Shown here one piece after another: positions 46,171 through 58,474 of a DNA stretch of 64,000 nucleotides (position 1 is the first letter of the stretch; every line of letters starts with the position of its first letter). Origin of the DNA: Mayamaea pseudoterrestris. Its lineage: Eukaryota > Bacillariophyta > Bacillariophyceae > Sellaphorales > Sellaphoraceae. Location: assembly GCA_027923505.1 (NCBI GenBank), contig BROI01000006.1, positions 992,001-1,056,000 of the forward strand, read 5' to 3'. Below the pieces are notes generated by a model. It was not told the origin of the DNA. It searched no databases and saw nothing but the letters and a program-made list of their open reading frames with translations. The translations under genes and the position numbers were made by a program.

Positions 46171-49100
46171 CTCGCATCCCATGAGTCTACATTTTTGGCA
46201 GTTATGAGATCCAAGCCATTCAACTGGTAAGTCAATCCAACATGAGTCCACCATTTTGTATTTGGGACAATCCAATCCAAGGAGCATCACTTACTTCGCA
46301 GTAGAGATTGATCCATCACCACAAGCCATCCCATGTGTACTTGCGGGTTACGGTCAATGCACCGCATCCTGCCGTTGATGATTCACATCCCATGTGTCTA
46401 CGAGATTGCCAAGCCAATTTTTGCCAGCCTGAATAAGATGTGCAGCATTCCGTTGTAATTTGGGCACCTGCAGGGCTTGTATAAGGGGCGTTTGAATGTC
46501 ACAATCGGGCTGAGACTGGTGACAAGTTGTCACCAAAACATTGCCATCCCCTGAGACACCAGCCAGGGCCCACCATCTTGTATTTTGGGACAATCAATCC
46601 AAGGATCATTGCTAACTTGCAGTAGAGATTGATCCATCCAAGGAGTTTATGTAAACTTGCGGTTATGGTCAATGCACCCCGCATCCCATGGGTCCATGTT
46701 GATGATTCACATCCCATGTGTCTACATTTTTTGGCAGTTATGATTGATCCAAGCCATGGGTTCAACTTATTTTGTGGTTAAGGTCAATCCAAGCCATGAG
46801 TCCACCCTATTTTGTATTTAGGGACAATCCAATCCAAGGAGCATCACTTACTTGCAGTAGAGATTGATCCATCCAAAGAGTTCATGTTAACTTGCGGTTA
46901 TGGTCAATGCACCCCGCATCCCATGGGTCCATGTTGATGACTCGCATCCCATGTGTCTACTTTTATGGCAGTTATGATTGACCCAAGCCATGGGTTCAAC
47001 TTAATTTGTGGTTAAGGTCAATCCAAGCCATGAGTCCACCCTATTTTGTATTTAGGGACAATCCAATCCAAGGACCATTGCTAACTTGCAGTAGAGATTG
47101 ATCCATCCAAGGAGTTCATGTTTACTTGCGGTTATGGTCAATGCACCCCGCATCCCATGGGTCCATGTTGATGACTCGCATCCCATGTGACTACTTTTTT
47201 GGCAGTTATGATTGACCCAAGCCATGGGTTCATCTTAATTTGTGGTTAAGGTCAATCCAAGCCATGAGTCCACCCTATTTTGTATAAGGGACAATCCAAT
47301 CCAATCCAATCCAAGGATCATCGCTTACTTGCAGTAGAGTTTGATTCATCCAAGGAGTTCATGTTAACTTGCGTTTATGGTCAATGCACCCCCAATCCTA
47401 TGGGTCCATGTTGATGACTCGCATCCCATGTGTCTACATATTTTGGCAGTTATGATTGATCCAAGCCATGGGTTCATCTTAATTTGTGGTTAAGGTCAAT
47501 CAAAGCTATGCGTCAACCCTATTTTGTATTTAGGGACAATCCAATCCAAGGATCATTGCTAACTTGCAGTAGAGATTGATCCATCCAAAGAGTTCATGTT
47601 AACTTGCGGTTATGGTCAATGCATCCCGCATCCCATGGGTCCATGTTGATGACTCGCATCCCATGGGTCTACATTTTTTGGCAGTTATGATTGATCCAAG
47701 CCATGGGTTCAACTTAATTTGTGGTTAAGGTCAATCCAAGCCATGAGTCCACCCTACTTTGTATTTAGGGACAATCCAATCCAAGGATCATTGCTTACTT
47801 GCAGTAGAGATTGATCCATCCAAAGAGTTCATGTTGACTTGCGTTCATGGTCAATGCACCCCGCATCCCATGGGTCCATGTTGATGACTCGCATCCCATG
47901 TGTCTACTTTTATGGCAGTTATGATTGACCCAAGCCATGGGTTCAACTTAATTTGTGGTTAAGGTCAATCCAAGCCATGAGTCCACCCTATTTTGTACTT
48001 AGGGACAATCCAATCCAAGGATCATCACTTACTTGCAGTAGAGATTGATCCATCCAAGGAGTTCATGTTTTTGCGTTTATGGTCAATGCACCCCGCATCC
48101 CATGGGTCCATGTTGATGACTCGCATCCCATGTGTCTACTTTTTTGGCAGTTATGATTGACCCAAGCCATGGGTTCATTTTAATTTGTGGTTAAGGTCAA
48201 TCCAAGCCATGAGTCCACCCTATTTTGTATTTAGGGACAATCCAATCCAAGGACCATTGCTAACTTGCAGTAGAGATTGATCCATCCAAGGAGTTCATGT
48301 TTACTTGTGGTTATGGTCAATGCACCCCACATCCCATGGGTCCGTGTTGATGATTCACATCCCATGGGTCTACATTTTTTGGCAGATATGATTGATCCAA
48401 GCCATGGGTTCAACTTAATTTGTGGGTAAGGTCAATCCAAGCCATGAATCCACCCTATTTTGTATTTAGGGACAATTCAATCCAATCCAATCCAATCCAA
48501 GGATCATTGCTGACTTGCAGTAGAGATTGATCCATCCAAAGAGTTCATGTTGACTTGTGTTTATGGTCAATGCACCCCGCATCCCATGGGTCCATGTTGA
48601 TGACTCGCATCCCATGTGTCTACATTTTTTGGCAGTTATGATTGATCCAAGCCATGGGTTCATCTTATTTTGTGGTTAAGGTCAATCCAAGCCATGAGTC
48701 CACCCTATTTTGTATTTAGGGACAATCCAATCCAAGGATCATCGCTTACTTGCAGTAGAGATTGATTCACCCAAGGAGTTCATGTTAACTTGCGTTTATG
48801 GTCAATGCACCCCCAATCCTATGGGTCTATGTTGATGACTCGCATCCCATGTGTCTACATTTTTAGGCAGTTATGATTTACCCAAGCCATGGGTTCAACT
48901 TAATTTGTGGTTAAGGTCAATCCAAGCCATGAGTCATCCCTTTTTTGTATTTTGGGACAATCCAATCCAAGGACCAGTGCTCACTTGCAGTAGAGATCAA
49001 TCCACGCAAGGAGTTCATGTTAACTTGCGTTTATGGTCAATGCACCCCGCATCCCATGGGTCCATGTTGATGACTCGCATCCCATGTGTCTACATTTTTT

Positions 49101-49410
49101 GGCAGTTATGATTGATCCAAGCCATGGGCTCAATTTATTTTGTGGTTAAGGTCAATCCAAGCCATGAGTCCATCCTCTGTTGTATTAAGGGACAATCCAA
49201 TCCAAGGATCATTGCTAAAGTGTGGTAGAGATTGATCCATCCAAGCAGTTTCTGTTAACTTGTGGTTATGGTCAATGCACCCCGCATCCCATGGGTCCAT
49301 GTTGATGATTTGCATCCCATGTGTCTACATTTTTTGGCAGTTATGATTGATCCAAGCCATGGGTTCATCTTAATTTGTGGTTAAGGTCAATCCAAGCCAA
49401 GCCAAACCAT
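46171..49410. repeat. Satellite C (about 235-bp units)
   Basis: About 13 units of a separate family, spaced 235/234 bases (GCATCCCATGGG at 46681, 46916, 47150). Typical pieces are GATCCAAGCCATGGGTTCAA, ACTTGCAGTAGAGATTGATC and GGGACAATCCAATCCAAGGA. Short CCAAT/AATCC runs expand in some units (47290, 48480). One B unit (about 46425-46580) is embedded near its left end, so the families are interleaved. Non-coding. Confidence 0.93.
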
Positions 49411-52400
49411 CTTTTAGCATAGGAATAACTGATGTTGGTATGTCAGCATTCTGGTGTGATTTGGGTAGCTACAGGGCTTGTTGTAGGGGCGTTTGTATGT
49501 CACAGCATCTGCGGGCTGTGACTGGTGACAAGTTGTCACCAAATACATTGCCATCCCCTGAGACACCAGCCAAGCCTACCATCTTGTAGCGCAGTCAGAA
49601 TAATGATGTTGGCACCATTCTGGTGTAATTTGGGCACCGACAGGGCCTGCTGTAGGGGCAATTGAATGACACAACATCTGTGGGCTGACACTGGTGACAA
49701 GTTGTCACCAAATACATTGCCATCCCCTGAGACACCAGCCAAGAATACCATCTTGTAGCGCAGCTAAAATAATGATGTTGGCACCATTCTGGTGGAATTT
49801 AAGCAGCTACAGGGCTTGCAGTAGGGGCATTTGAATGTCACGGCATCTGCGGGCTGAGACTGATGACAAGTTGTCATTAAATACATTGCCATCCCCTGAG
49901 ATACCAGCCAAGCCCACCATCTTGTCGCGCAGCCTGAAGAATGATGTTGGCAGCATTCCTGTGTAATTTGGGCACCTACAGGGCTTGCTGTAGGGGCGTT
50001 TGTATGTCACAGCATCTGTGGGCTGAGACTGGTGACAAGTTGTCACCAAATACATTGCCATCCCCTGAGACACCAGCCAAGCCTACCATCTTGTAGCGCA
50101 GCCAGAATAATGATGTTGACACCATTCTGGTGTAAATTGGGCACCTACAAGGCTTGCGGTAGGGGCGTTTGAATGTCACGGCATCTGCGGGCTGAGACTG
50201 GTGACAAGTTGTCACCAAATACATTGCCATCCCCTGAGACACCAGCCAAGCCTACCATCTTGTAGCGCAGCCTGAATAATGATGTTGGCACCATTCTGGT
50301 GTAATTTGGGTGTATACAGGGCATGTTATAGGGGCAATGGAATGTTACGGCATCTGGGGGCTGAGACTGGTGACAAGGTGTCACCAAATACATTGCCATC
50401 CCCTGAGACACCAGCCAGGCCTACCATCTTGTAGCGGGGACTGCAGAATGATGTTAGCGCCATTCTGGTGGAATTTGGGCAGCTACAGGGCTTGCAGTAG
50501 GGGCCTTTGAATGTAATGGCATCTGCAGGCTGAGACTGGTGACAAGTTGTCACCAAATACATTGCCATCCCCTGAGACACCAGCCAAGCCTACCATCTTT
50601 TAGCGCAGCCTGAATAATGATGTTGGCAGCATTCCGGTGTGATTTGGGTGTATACAGGGCATGTTATAGGGGCAATTGAATGACATGGCATTTGAGGGCT
50701 GAGACTGGTGACAAGTTGTCACCAAATACATTGCCATCCCCTGAGACACCAGCCAAGCCTACCATCTTGTAGCGCAGCCTGCATAATGATGTTGGCGCCA
50801 TTCTGGTGGAATTTGGGCACCTACAGGGCATGTTATAGGGGCAATTGAATGACATGGCATTTGAGGGCTGAGACTGGTGACAAGTTGTCACCAAATACAT
50901 TGCCATCCCCTGAGACACCAGCCAAGCCTACCATCTTGTAGCGGGGACTGCAGAATGATGTTAGCGCCATTCTGGTGGAATTTGGGCAGCTACAGGGCTT
51001 GTAGTAGGGGCCTTTGAATGTAATGGCATCTGCGGGCTGAGACTGATGACAAGTTGTCATTAAATACATTGCCATCCCCTGAGATACCAGCCAAGCCCAC
51101 CATCTTGTCGCGCAGCCTGAAGAATGATGTTGGCAGCATTCTGGTGTAATTTGGGCACCTGCAGGGCATGTTATAGGGGCATTTGAATGTCAAGGCATCT
51201 GCGGGCTGAGACTGGTGACAAGTTGTCACCAAATACATTGCCATCCCCTGAGACACCAGCCAAGCCTACCATCTTGTAGCGCAGCCAGAATAATGATGTT
51301 GGCACCATTCCAGTGTGATTTGGGTGTATACAGGGCATGTTATAGGGGCAATGGAATGTCACGGCATCTGGGGGCTGAGACTGGTGACAAGTTGTCACCA
51401 TATACATTGCCATCCCCTGAGACACCAGCCAAGCCTACCATCTTGTAGCGCAGCCGGAATAATGATGTTGGCACCATTCTGGTGTAATTTGGGCACCTAC
51501 AGGGCCTGCTGTAGTGGCGTTGGAATGTCACGGCATCTGCGGGCTGAGACTGGTGACAAGTTGTCACCAAATACATTGCCATCCCCTGAGACACCAGCCA
51601 AGCTCATCATCTTGTAGCGCAGCCTGAATAATGATGTTGGCACCATTCTGGTGTAATTTGGGCACGTGCAGGGCTTGCGGTAGGGCGTTTAAATGTCACA
51701 GCATCTGCGGGCTGAGACTGTGACAAGTTGTCACCAAATACATACATTGCCATCCCCTGAGACACTAGCCAAGCCTACCGTCTTGTAGCGCAGCCTGAAT
51801 AATGATGTTGGCACCATTCTGGTGTAATTTGGGCACCTACAGAGCTTGCTGTAGGGGCGTTTGAATGTCACGGCATATGAGGGCTGAGACTGGTGACAAG
51901 TTGTCACCAAATACATTGCCATCCCCTGAGACACCAGCCAAGCCTACCATCTTGTAGCGCAGCCTGAATAATGATGTTGGCACCATTCTGGTGTAATTTG
52001 GGCACCTGCAGGGCATGTTATAGGGGCATTTGAATGACAAGGCATCTGTGGGCTGAGACTGGTGACAAGTTGTCACCAAATGCATTGCCGTCCCCTGAGA
52101 CACCAGCCAAGCCTACCATCTTGTAGCACAGCCGGAATAATGATGTTGGCACCATTTTGGTGTAATATGGGAACCCACAGGGCTTGCGGTGGGGATGTTT
52201 GAATGACATGGCATTTGGGGGCTGAGACTGGTGACAAGTTGTCACCAAATACATTGCCATCCCCTGAGACAGCAGCCAAGCCTACCATCTTGTAGCGCAG
52301 CCAGAATAATGATGTTGGCACCATTCTGGTTTAAATTGGGCACCTACAAGGCTTGCGGTTGGGGCAATGGAATGTCACGGCATCTGCGGGCTGAGACTGG

Positions 52401-55400
52401 TGACAAGTTGACACCAAATACATTGCCATCCCCTGAGACACCAGCCAAGCCTACCATCTTGTAGCGCAGCCAGAATAATGATGTTGGCACCATTCTGGTG
52501 TAATTTGGGCACCTACAAGGCTTGTGGTAGGGGCGTTTGAATCTTACAACATCTGCAGGCTGACTGGTGACAAGTTGTCACCAAATACATTGCCATCAAC
52601 TGAGACACAAGCCAATCTTACCATCTTGTTGTGGAGACGGAATAATGATGTTGGCACCATTCTGGTGTAATTTGGGCACCTACAAGGCTTGCGGTAGGGG
52701 CGTTTGAATGCCATGGCATCTGCGGGCTGAGACTGGTGACAAGTTGTCACCAAATACATTGCCATCCCCTGAGACACCATCCAGGCATATCATCTTGTTG
52801 CATACACTGAATAATGATGTTGGCACCATTCTGGTGTAATTTGGGCACCTACAGGGCCTGCTGTAGGGACGTTTGAATGTTATGGCATCTGCAGGCTGAG
52901 ACTGGTGACAAGTTGTCACCAATTACATTGCCATCCCCTGAGACACCAGCCAGGCATACCATTTGTAGCGCAGCCTATATAATGATGTTGGCACCATTCT
53001 TTTGTAATTTGGGCATTTACAGGGCCTGCTGCAGGGGTGTTTGAATGTCACAGCATCTGCAGGCTGAGATTGGTGACAAGTTGTCACCAAATACATTGCC
53101 AACCCCTGAGACGCCAGCCAGGCATATCATCTTGTAGCGGAGACTGGACAAATGATGTTGGCACCATTCTGGTGTAATTTGGGCACCTACAGGGCCTGCT
53201 GTAGGGGCGTTTGAATGTCACGGCATCTGCGGGCTGAGATTGGTGACAAGTTGTCACCAAATACATTGCCATCCCCTGAGACGCCTGCCAGGCATATAAT
53301 CTTGTAGCGGGGACTGCAAAATGATGTTAGCACCATTCTGGTGTAATTTGGGCACCTACAGGGCCAGCTGTAGGGGCGTTTGAATGTCACAACATCTGCA
53401 CACTGAGACTGGTGACAAAATGTCACCAAATACATAGCCATTATCTGAGACACCAGCCAATCTTACCGTCTTGTAGAGCAGCCTGAATAATGATGTTGGC
53501 ACCATTCTGGTGTAATTTGGGCACCTACAGGGCCTGCTGTAGGGGTGTTTGAATGTCACAGCATCTGCGGGCTGAGATTGGTGACAAGTTGTCACCAAAT
53601 AGATTGCCATCCCCTGAGACGCCAGCCAGGCATATAATCTTGTAGCGGGGTCTGCAAAATGATGTTGGCACCATTCTGGTGTAATTTGGGCTCCTACAGG
53701 GCCTGCTGTAGGGGCGTTTGAATGTCACAGCATCTGCGGGCTAAAACTGGTGACAAGTTGTCACCAAATACATTGCCATCACCTAAGACACCAGCCAACC
53801 TTACTGTCTTGAACCGGTAGCGCAGCCTGAATATTGATGTTGGCACCATTCTGGTGTAATTTGGGCTCCTACAGGGCCTGCTGTAGGGGTGTTTGAATGT
53901 CACAGCATCTGCGGGCTGAGATTGGTGACAAGTTGTCACCAAATACATTGCCATCTCCTGAGATGCCAGCCAGGCATATCATTTTGTAGCGCAGCCGAAA
54001 AAATGATGTTGGCACCATTCTGGTGGAATTTGGGCACCTGCAGGGCCTGCTGTAGGGGCGTTTGAATGTCACAGCATCTGCGGGCTAAAACTGGTGACAA
54101 GTTGTCACCAAATACATTGCCATCACCTAAGACACCAGCCAACCTTACCGTCTTGTAGCGCAGACTGAAAAATGATGTTGGCACTATGCTTGTGTAATTT
54201 TGGCACCTACAGGGCCTGCTGTAGGGGCGTTTGAATGTCACGGCATCTGCAGGCTGAGATTGGTAACAAGTTGTCACCAAATAAATTGCCAGCCCCTGAG
54301 ACGCCAGCCAGGCATATCATCTTATTGCGCAGCCTATATAATGATGTTGGAACCATTTCTGGTGTAATTTGGGCACCTACAGGGCCTTCTGTAGGAATGT
54401 TTGAATGTCACAGCATCTGCGGGCTGAGATTGGTGACAAGTTGTCACCAAATACAGCCATCCCCTGAGACGCCAGCCAGGCATCTCATCTTGTTGCGGAG
54501 ACTGAATAATGATGTTGGCACCATTCTGGTGTGATTTGGGTGTATACAGGGCCTGCTGTAGGGGCGTTTGAATGTCACAGCATCTGCGGGCTAAAACTGG
54601 TGACAAGTTGTCACCAAATACATTGCCATCACCTAAGACACCAGCCAACCTTACTGTCTTGAACCGGTAGCGCAGCCTGAATATTGATGTTGGCACCATT
54701 CTGGTGTAATTTGGGCACCTACAGGGCCTGCTGTTGGGGTGTTTGAATGTCACAGCATCTGCGGGCTGAGATTGGTGACAAGTTGTCACCAAATACATTG
54801 CCAAACCATGAGATGCCAGTTAGGCATATCATTTTGTAGCGCAGCCGGAAAAATGATGTTGGCACCATTCTGGTGGAATTTGGGCACCTGCAGGGCCTGC
54901 TGTAGGGGCGTTTGAATGTCACAGCATCTGCGGGCTAAAACTGGTGACAAGTTGTCACCAAATACATTGCCATCACCTAAGACACCAGCCAACCTTACCG
55001 TCTTGTAGCGCAGACTGAAAAATGATGTTGGCACTATTCTTGTGTAATTTGGGCACCTTCAGGGCCTGCTGTAGGGGCGTTTGAATGTCACGGCATCTGC
55101 AGGCTGAGATTGGTGACAAGTTGTCACCAAATACAGCCATCCCCTGAGACGCCAGCCAGGCATATCATCCTGTTGCAGAGCCTGAATAATGATGTTGGCA
55201 CCATTCTGGTGTAATTTGGGCACCTACAGGGCCTGCTGTAGGGGCGTTTGAATGTCACAGCATCTGCGGGCTAAAACTGGTGACAAGTTGTCACCAAATA
55301 CATTGCCATCACCTAAGACACCAGCCAACCTTACTGCCTTGTACCGGTAGCGCAAACTGAAAAATGATGTTGGCACCATTCTGGTGTAATTTGGGCACCT

Positions 55401-56540
55401 ACAGGGCTTGCGGTAGGGGCAATGGAATGTCACGGCATCTGCGGGCTGAGACTGGTGACAAGTTGACACCAAATACATCCCCTGAGACAGCAGCCAAGCC
55501 TACCAAATTGTAGCGCAACCAGAATAATGATGTTGGCACCATTCTGGTGTAATTTGGGCACCTACAGGGCTTGCGGTAGGGGTGTTTGAATGTCACAGCA
55601 TCTGCGGGCTGAGACTGGTGACAAGTTGTCAATAAATACATTGCCATCCCCTGAGATGCCAGCCAGGCATATCATCTTGTTGCGGAGACTGAATAATGAT
55701 GTTGGCACCATTCTGGTGTGATTTGGGCACCTACAGGGCCTGCAGTAGGGGCGTTTGAATGTCACAGCATTTGCGGGCTGAGACTGGTGACAAGTTGTCA
55801 CCAAATACATTGCCATCCCCTGAGACACTAGCCAAGCCTACAATCTTGTAGCGCAGCCGGAATAATGATGTTGGCACCATTCTGGTGTAATTTGGGCACC
55901 TGCAGGGCATGTTATAGGGGCATTTGAATGACAAGGCATCTGCGGGCCAAGACTGGTGACAAGTTGTCACCAATCACATTGCCATCCCCTGAGACACCAG
56001 CCAGGCATGCCATCGTGTAGCGCGGACAGAAAAACGATGTTGGCAGCATTCCGGTTTGATTTGGGTGTATACAGGGCATGTTATAGAGGCAATGGAATGA
56101 CACGGCATCTGCGGGCTGAGACTGGTGACAAGCTGTCACCAAATACATTGCCATCCCCTGAGACAACGGCCAAGCCTACCATCTTGTAGCGCAGCCTGAA
56201 TAATGATGTTGGCAAAATTCTGGTGTGATTTGGGTATATACAGGGCATGTTATAAGGGCAATGGAATGTCACAGCATCTGCAGGCTGAGACTGGTGACAA
56301 GTTGTCACCAAATACATTGCCATCCCCTGAGACACCATCCAAGCCTACCATTTTGTAGCGCAGCCTAAATAATAATGTTGGCACCATTCTGGTTTGATAA
56401 GGGCATATACAGGGCATGTTATAGGGGCAATTGAATATCCTGGTATCTGCTGGCTGAGACTGGTGACAAATTGTCACCAATCATATTGCAGTCTACTGAG
56501 ACATCAACCAGGCATACCATTTTGTAGTGCAGACTGAACA
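49411..56540. repeat. Satellite B, block 2 (169-bp units)
   Basis: About 42 units, very regular in the left part (CCATCC at 49551, 49720, 49889, 50058). From about 52900 the units drift to a variant with GAGATTGGTGACAAG, GACGCCAGCCAGGCATATCA and CTAAAACTGGTGAC, and alternating variants form two-unit or longer higher-order repeats (for example 53690-54290 recurs near 54550-55060). The dyad GGTGACAA-G-TTGTCACC is kept in nearly all units. Non-coding. Confidence 0.95.
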
Positions 56541-56889
56541 TGACATTTGCTTGATTGTTGTTAATAGAAGGTGCTCCCCATGAGAGTGGGTTCCATACAA
56601 GGCAAACCTCCTCCTTACTGCTGCTGTTGCTGCTGCAGCGCAGTTTTTTGTCCGATGATGGCCTGGAGTGGAACAATGTTTGGGTACTATACGAGCATTA
56701 TTACAAAGTGCAAGACAAGTCAAGAGGTGAGAGAAGTTTGAATCCAACATGACATTGACACGAGCACACCCTCACGACGTAATTGCCTCATCACAAAAGC
56801 CTCACCATGTGAAGCAACCTGATGACAACGACGAGGCACAATTTCAAACACAAGTCTTGTTCATTTTTCATATTCACCTTGTCATTGCG
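56541..56889. other. Spacer after satellite B
   Basis: 349 bases with no recognised gene. It includes a short CTGCTGTTGCTGCTGCAG run, and a lone GACGTAATTG at 56777-56786 that matches the start of the 42-bp repeat but is not tandem. Confidence 0.45.
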
Positions 56890-57078
56890 CTAATTCAAAT
56901 CCTTATTCTCACGTGACAATGTAATGACGGTCTGAAGCTCCTCAATCATGGTCTTTTTGCGCATGCGAGACTCTCGGGCTGAAATGCAGTTTTGCTCCAA
57001 GCGTTCCTTGCGCTTGCGCACCTTGGTGTCCTCATCATCGTTGGCTTTGGCGTCATTGTTGTTGTTATCAGATGACAT
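56890..57078 (-). CDS. Very short bZIP protein
   Basis: 62 residues. After an Asn/Asp-rich start it has the basic region of a bZIP factor: RKRKERLEQNCISARESRMR with the N-x(3)-A-R-x-S-R core, followed by KK and a zipper start (EELQTVITLSRENKDL). The frame stops after about two heptads, too short for a stable coiled coil, so the gene may continue in an unrecognised exon, encode a dominant-negative-like micro-protein, or be truncated. A GTGAGA donor-like site overlaps the end of the frame (CAC|GTGAGA). bZIP factors bind TGACGT-type sites, which occur in the 42-bp arrays. It is divergent with the gene at 57429. Confidence 0.65.
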   Translation of the reverse strand: MSSDNNNNDAKANDDEDTKVRKRKERLEQNCISARESRMRKKTMIEELQTVITLSRENKDLN

Positions 57079-57428
57079 GGTGGATGATAGTGAGAGCGCT
57101 TATGTATAAAGAAGGTCAAAGAGGCGAGAGGAGGTGACTTGTGGAGGCCGAGGCACGGCAAGCAGCAGCGAATTACTTTGCTTTGCAGACTGGCTAATTT
57201 ATTCGCCGGAGAAGTGCTTCTCGTTCGGTGGAGCTCAGAGCTCACGGGATCGAGTTTTCACAGTCAATGGTTGCACGACTGAAAAGTCATCGTCTCGTGT
57301 TTCCTTATGACCATGGCGCGCCGGATGGATTTTCACCAGTTCATTCATCCATTCGCGTACTGATAGCGCTGCCTTGCTTCTTGCTACGTTATGATACAAA
57401 CATTTTCGTCTGAAGGTCTCTTCAAAAC
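57079..57428. other. Divergent spacer, bZIP / NAD(P)-binding protein
   Basis: 350 bases between two head-to-head starts. No 42-bp repeat, promoter motif or RNA was recognised. Confidence 0.45.
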
Positions 57429-58175
57429 ATGACTGCTGCTCATCTGGTGATTCTTTATGGCTTCGGTGGCCTTAGTGACGTTGGTCGACACGCCGTCGTT
57501 GCCGCATTGGAGCGATCCAAAGACGAAATCTCCAAAATTACAGTCTTGACCAAGCACCCAAAGCTGTTGGACGAGAGTAATTGGAATTGTGCATGCGTCG
57601 GTGGGCATGGAGCGCTCACGGAGGAGCAAAGGGAGCGAGTCAATGTGGTGGCGTTGGACGACTATAGCGACATTGCGACTCATATCCAAGGAGCCACGGC
57701 TGTAGTTTCCTGTCTTGGCAATCGTCAGCCATTCTTTGGCTTTCGGGATGCCTGCGAAGGAACGACGGCATTACTAGAGGCCATGCGTTCCAACAAAATT
57801 AAGCGGCTTGTCTGCATGACAAGTGTTGGCATTGCCGAAGACTGGCCGCCAATGGAGCGTCACTGGTCGCGGTGGATCATGACTGGGATATTTTTGACGA
57901 TCGGTCGTCCATCCTTCAACGACTTGTCGCAGATGGAGAAAGCTGTCCGAGCGGATGATGACTGCGACTATCTTTTGGTTCGACCTGTTGGTATCAGCGA
58001 AGACATGGTTCCTGTCAATCAGTGGTACATTCAAAAGACCAAGTGGGAAGATGCGCCCTACTTTAACATGGCCAAGCTTGACGTGGCGCGCTTCATGGTG
58101 GGAGAAGCCATTCAGCCTACTCGAATCAAGGATGCAGTAGTGATTGGCGCCGTTCCGCCGGAGACGTCAACGTGA
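57429..58175 (+). CDS. NAD(P)-binding Rossmann protein (NmrA/SDR-like)
   Basis: 248 residues, one exon. An N-terminal Rossmann start (VILYGFGGLSDVGRHAV, with a G-x-G-G-x4-G loop) leads through ATAVVSCLGN to LVCMTSVG at ~135 and LLVRPVGIS at ~192, the usual strand order of atypical short-chain dehydrogenases such as NmrA-like and biliverdin-reductase-B-like proteins. The family includes redox enzymes and cofactor sensors; substrate unknown. No targeting peptide is evident, so it is probably cytosolic. Confidence 0.85.
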   Translation: MTAAHLVILYGFGGLSDVGRHAVVAALERSKDEISKITVLTKHPKLLDESNWNCACVGGHGALTEEQRERVNVVALDDYSDIATHIQGATAVVSCLGNRQPFFGFRDACEGTTALLEAMRSNKIKRLVCMTSVGIAEDWPPMERHWSRWIMTGIFLTIGRPSFNDLSQMEKAVRADDDCDYLLVRPVGISEDMVPVNQWYIQKTKWEDAPYFNMAKLDVARFMVGEAIQPTRIKDAVVIGAVPPETST

Positions 58176-58474
58176 TCTGCAGTCTGAGTTAGTGTGAATG
58201 TTAACGCGCTCTCTATTTTAGGACAACTTTTATTGTAATGCAACACATTTCAGTTTGCGGGATTGTTTGTAACCTAATTGCTCTTGTACAACGACCGGTC
58301 CGTGCGCTGCGGGATTACTTCGAAAAGACGAAATCGAAGTGTGTCGCATTGAGAACCACTACGATCTTAAGGCACGCCTCCGTGCATCGCATTCGCCGAC
58401 ATCATCGCTGTCAAGTGTGGACCCTTTTGCCTCCCCTACAACTCTCCAGGAGATTACCGGTAGAAGTGACTATC

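Noticed and set aside
48478-48500. Short CCAAT/AATCC tandem run as a telomere-like repeat
   Set aside because: Only a few copies inside satellite C units, and unlike the usual TTAGGG-type telomere.
49536-56338. Dozens of minus-strand ORFs of 60-115 codons in satellite B
   Set aside because: They recur once per 169-bp unit and shift frame between units, so they are a by-product of the repeat.
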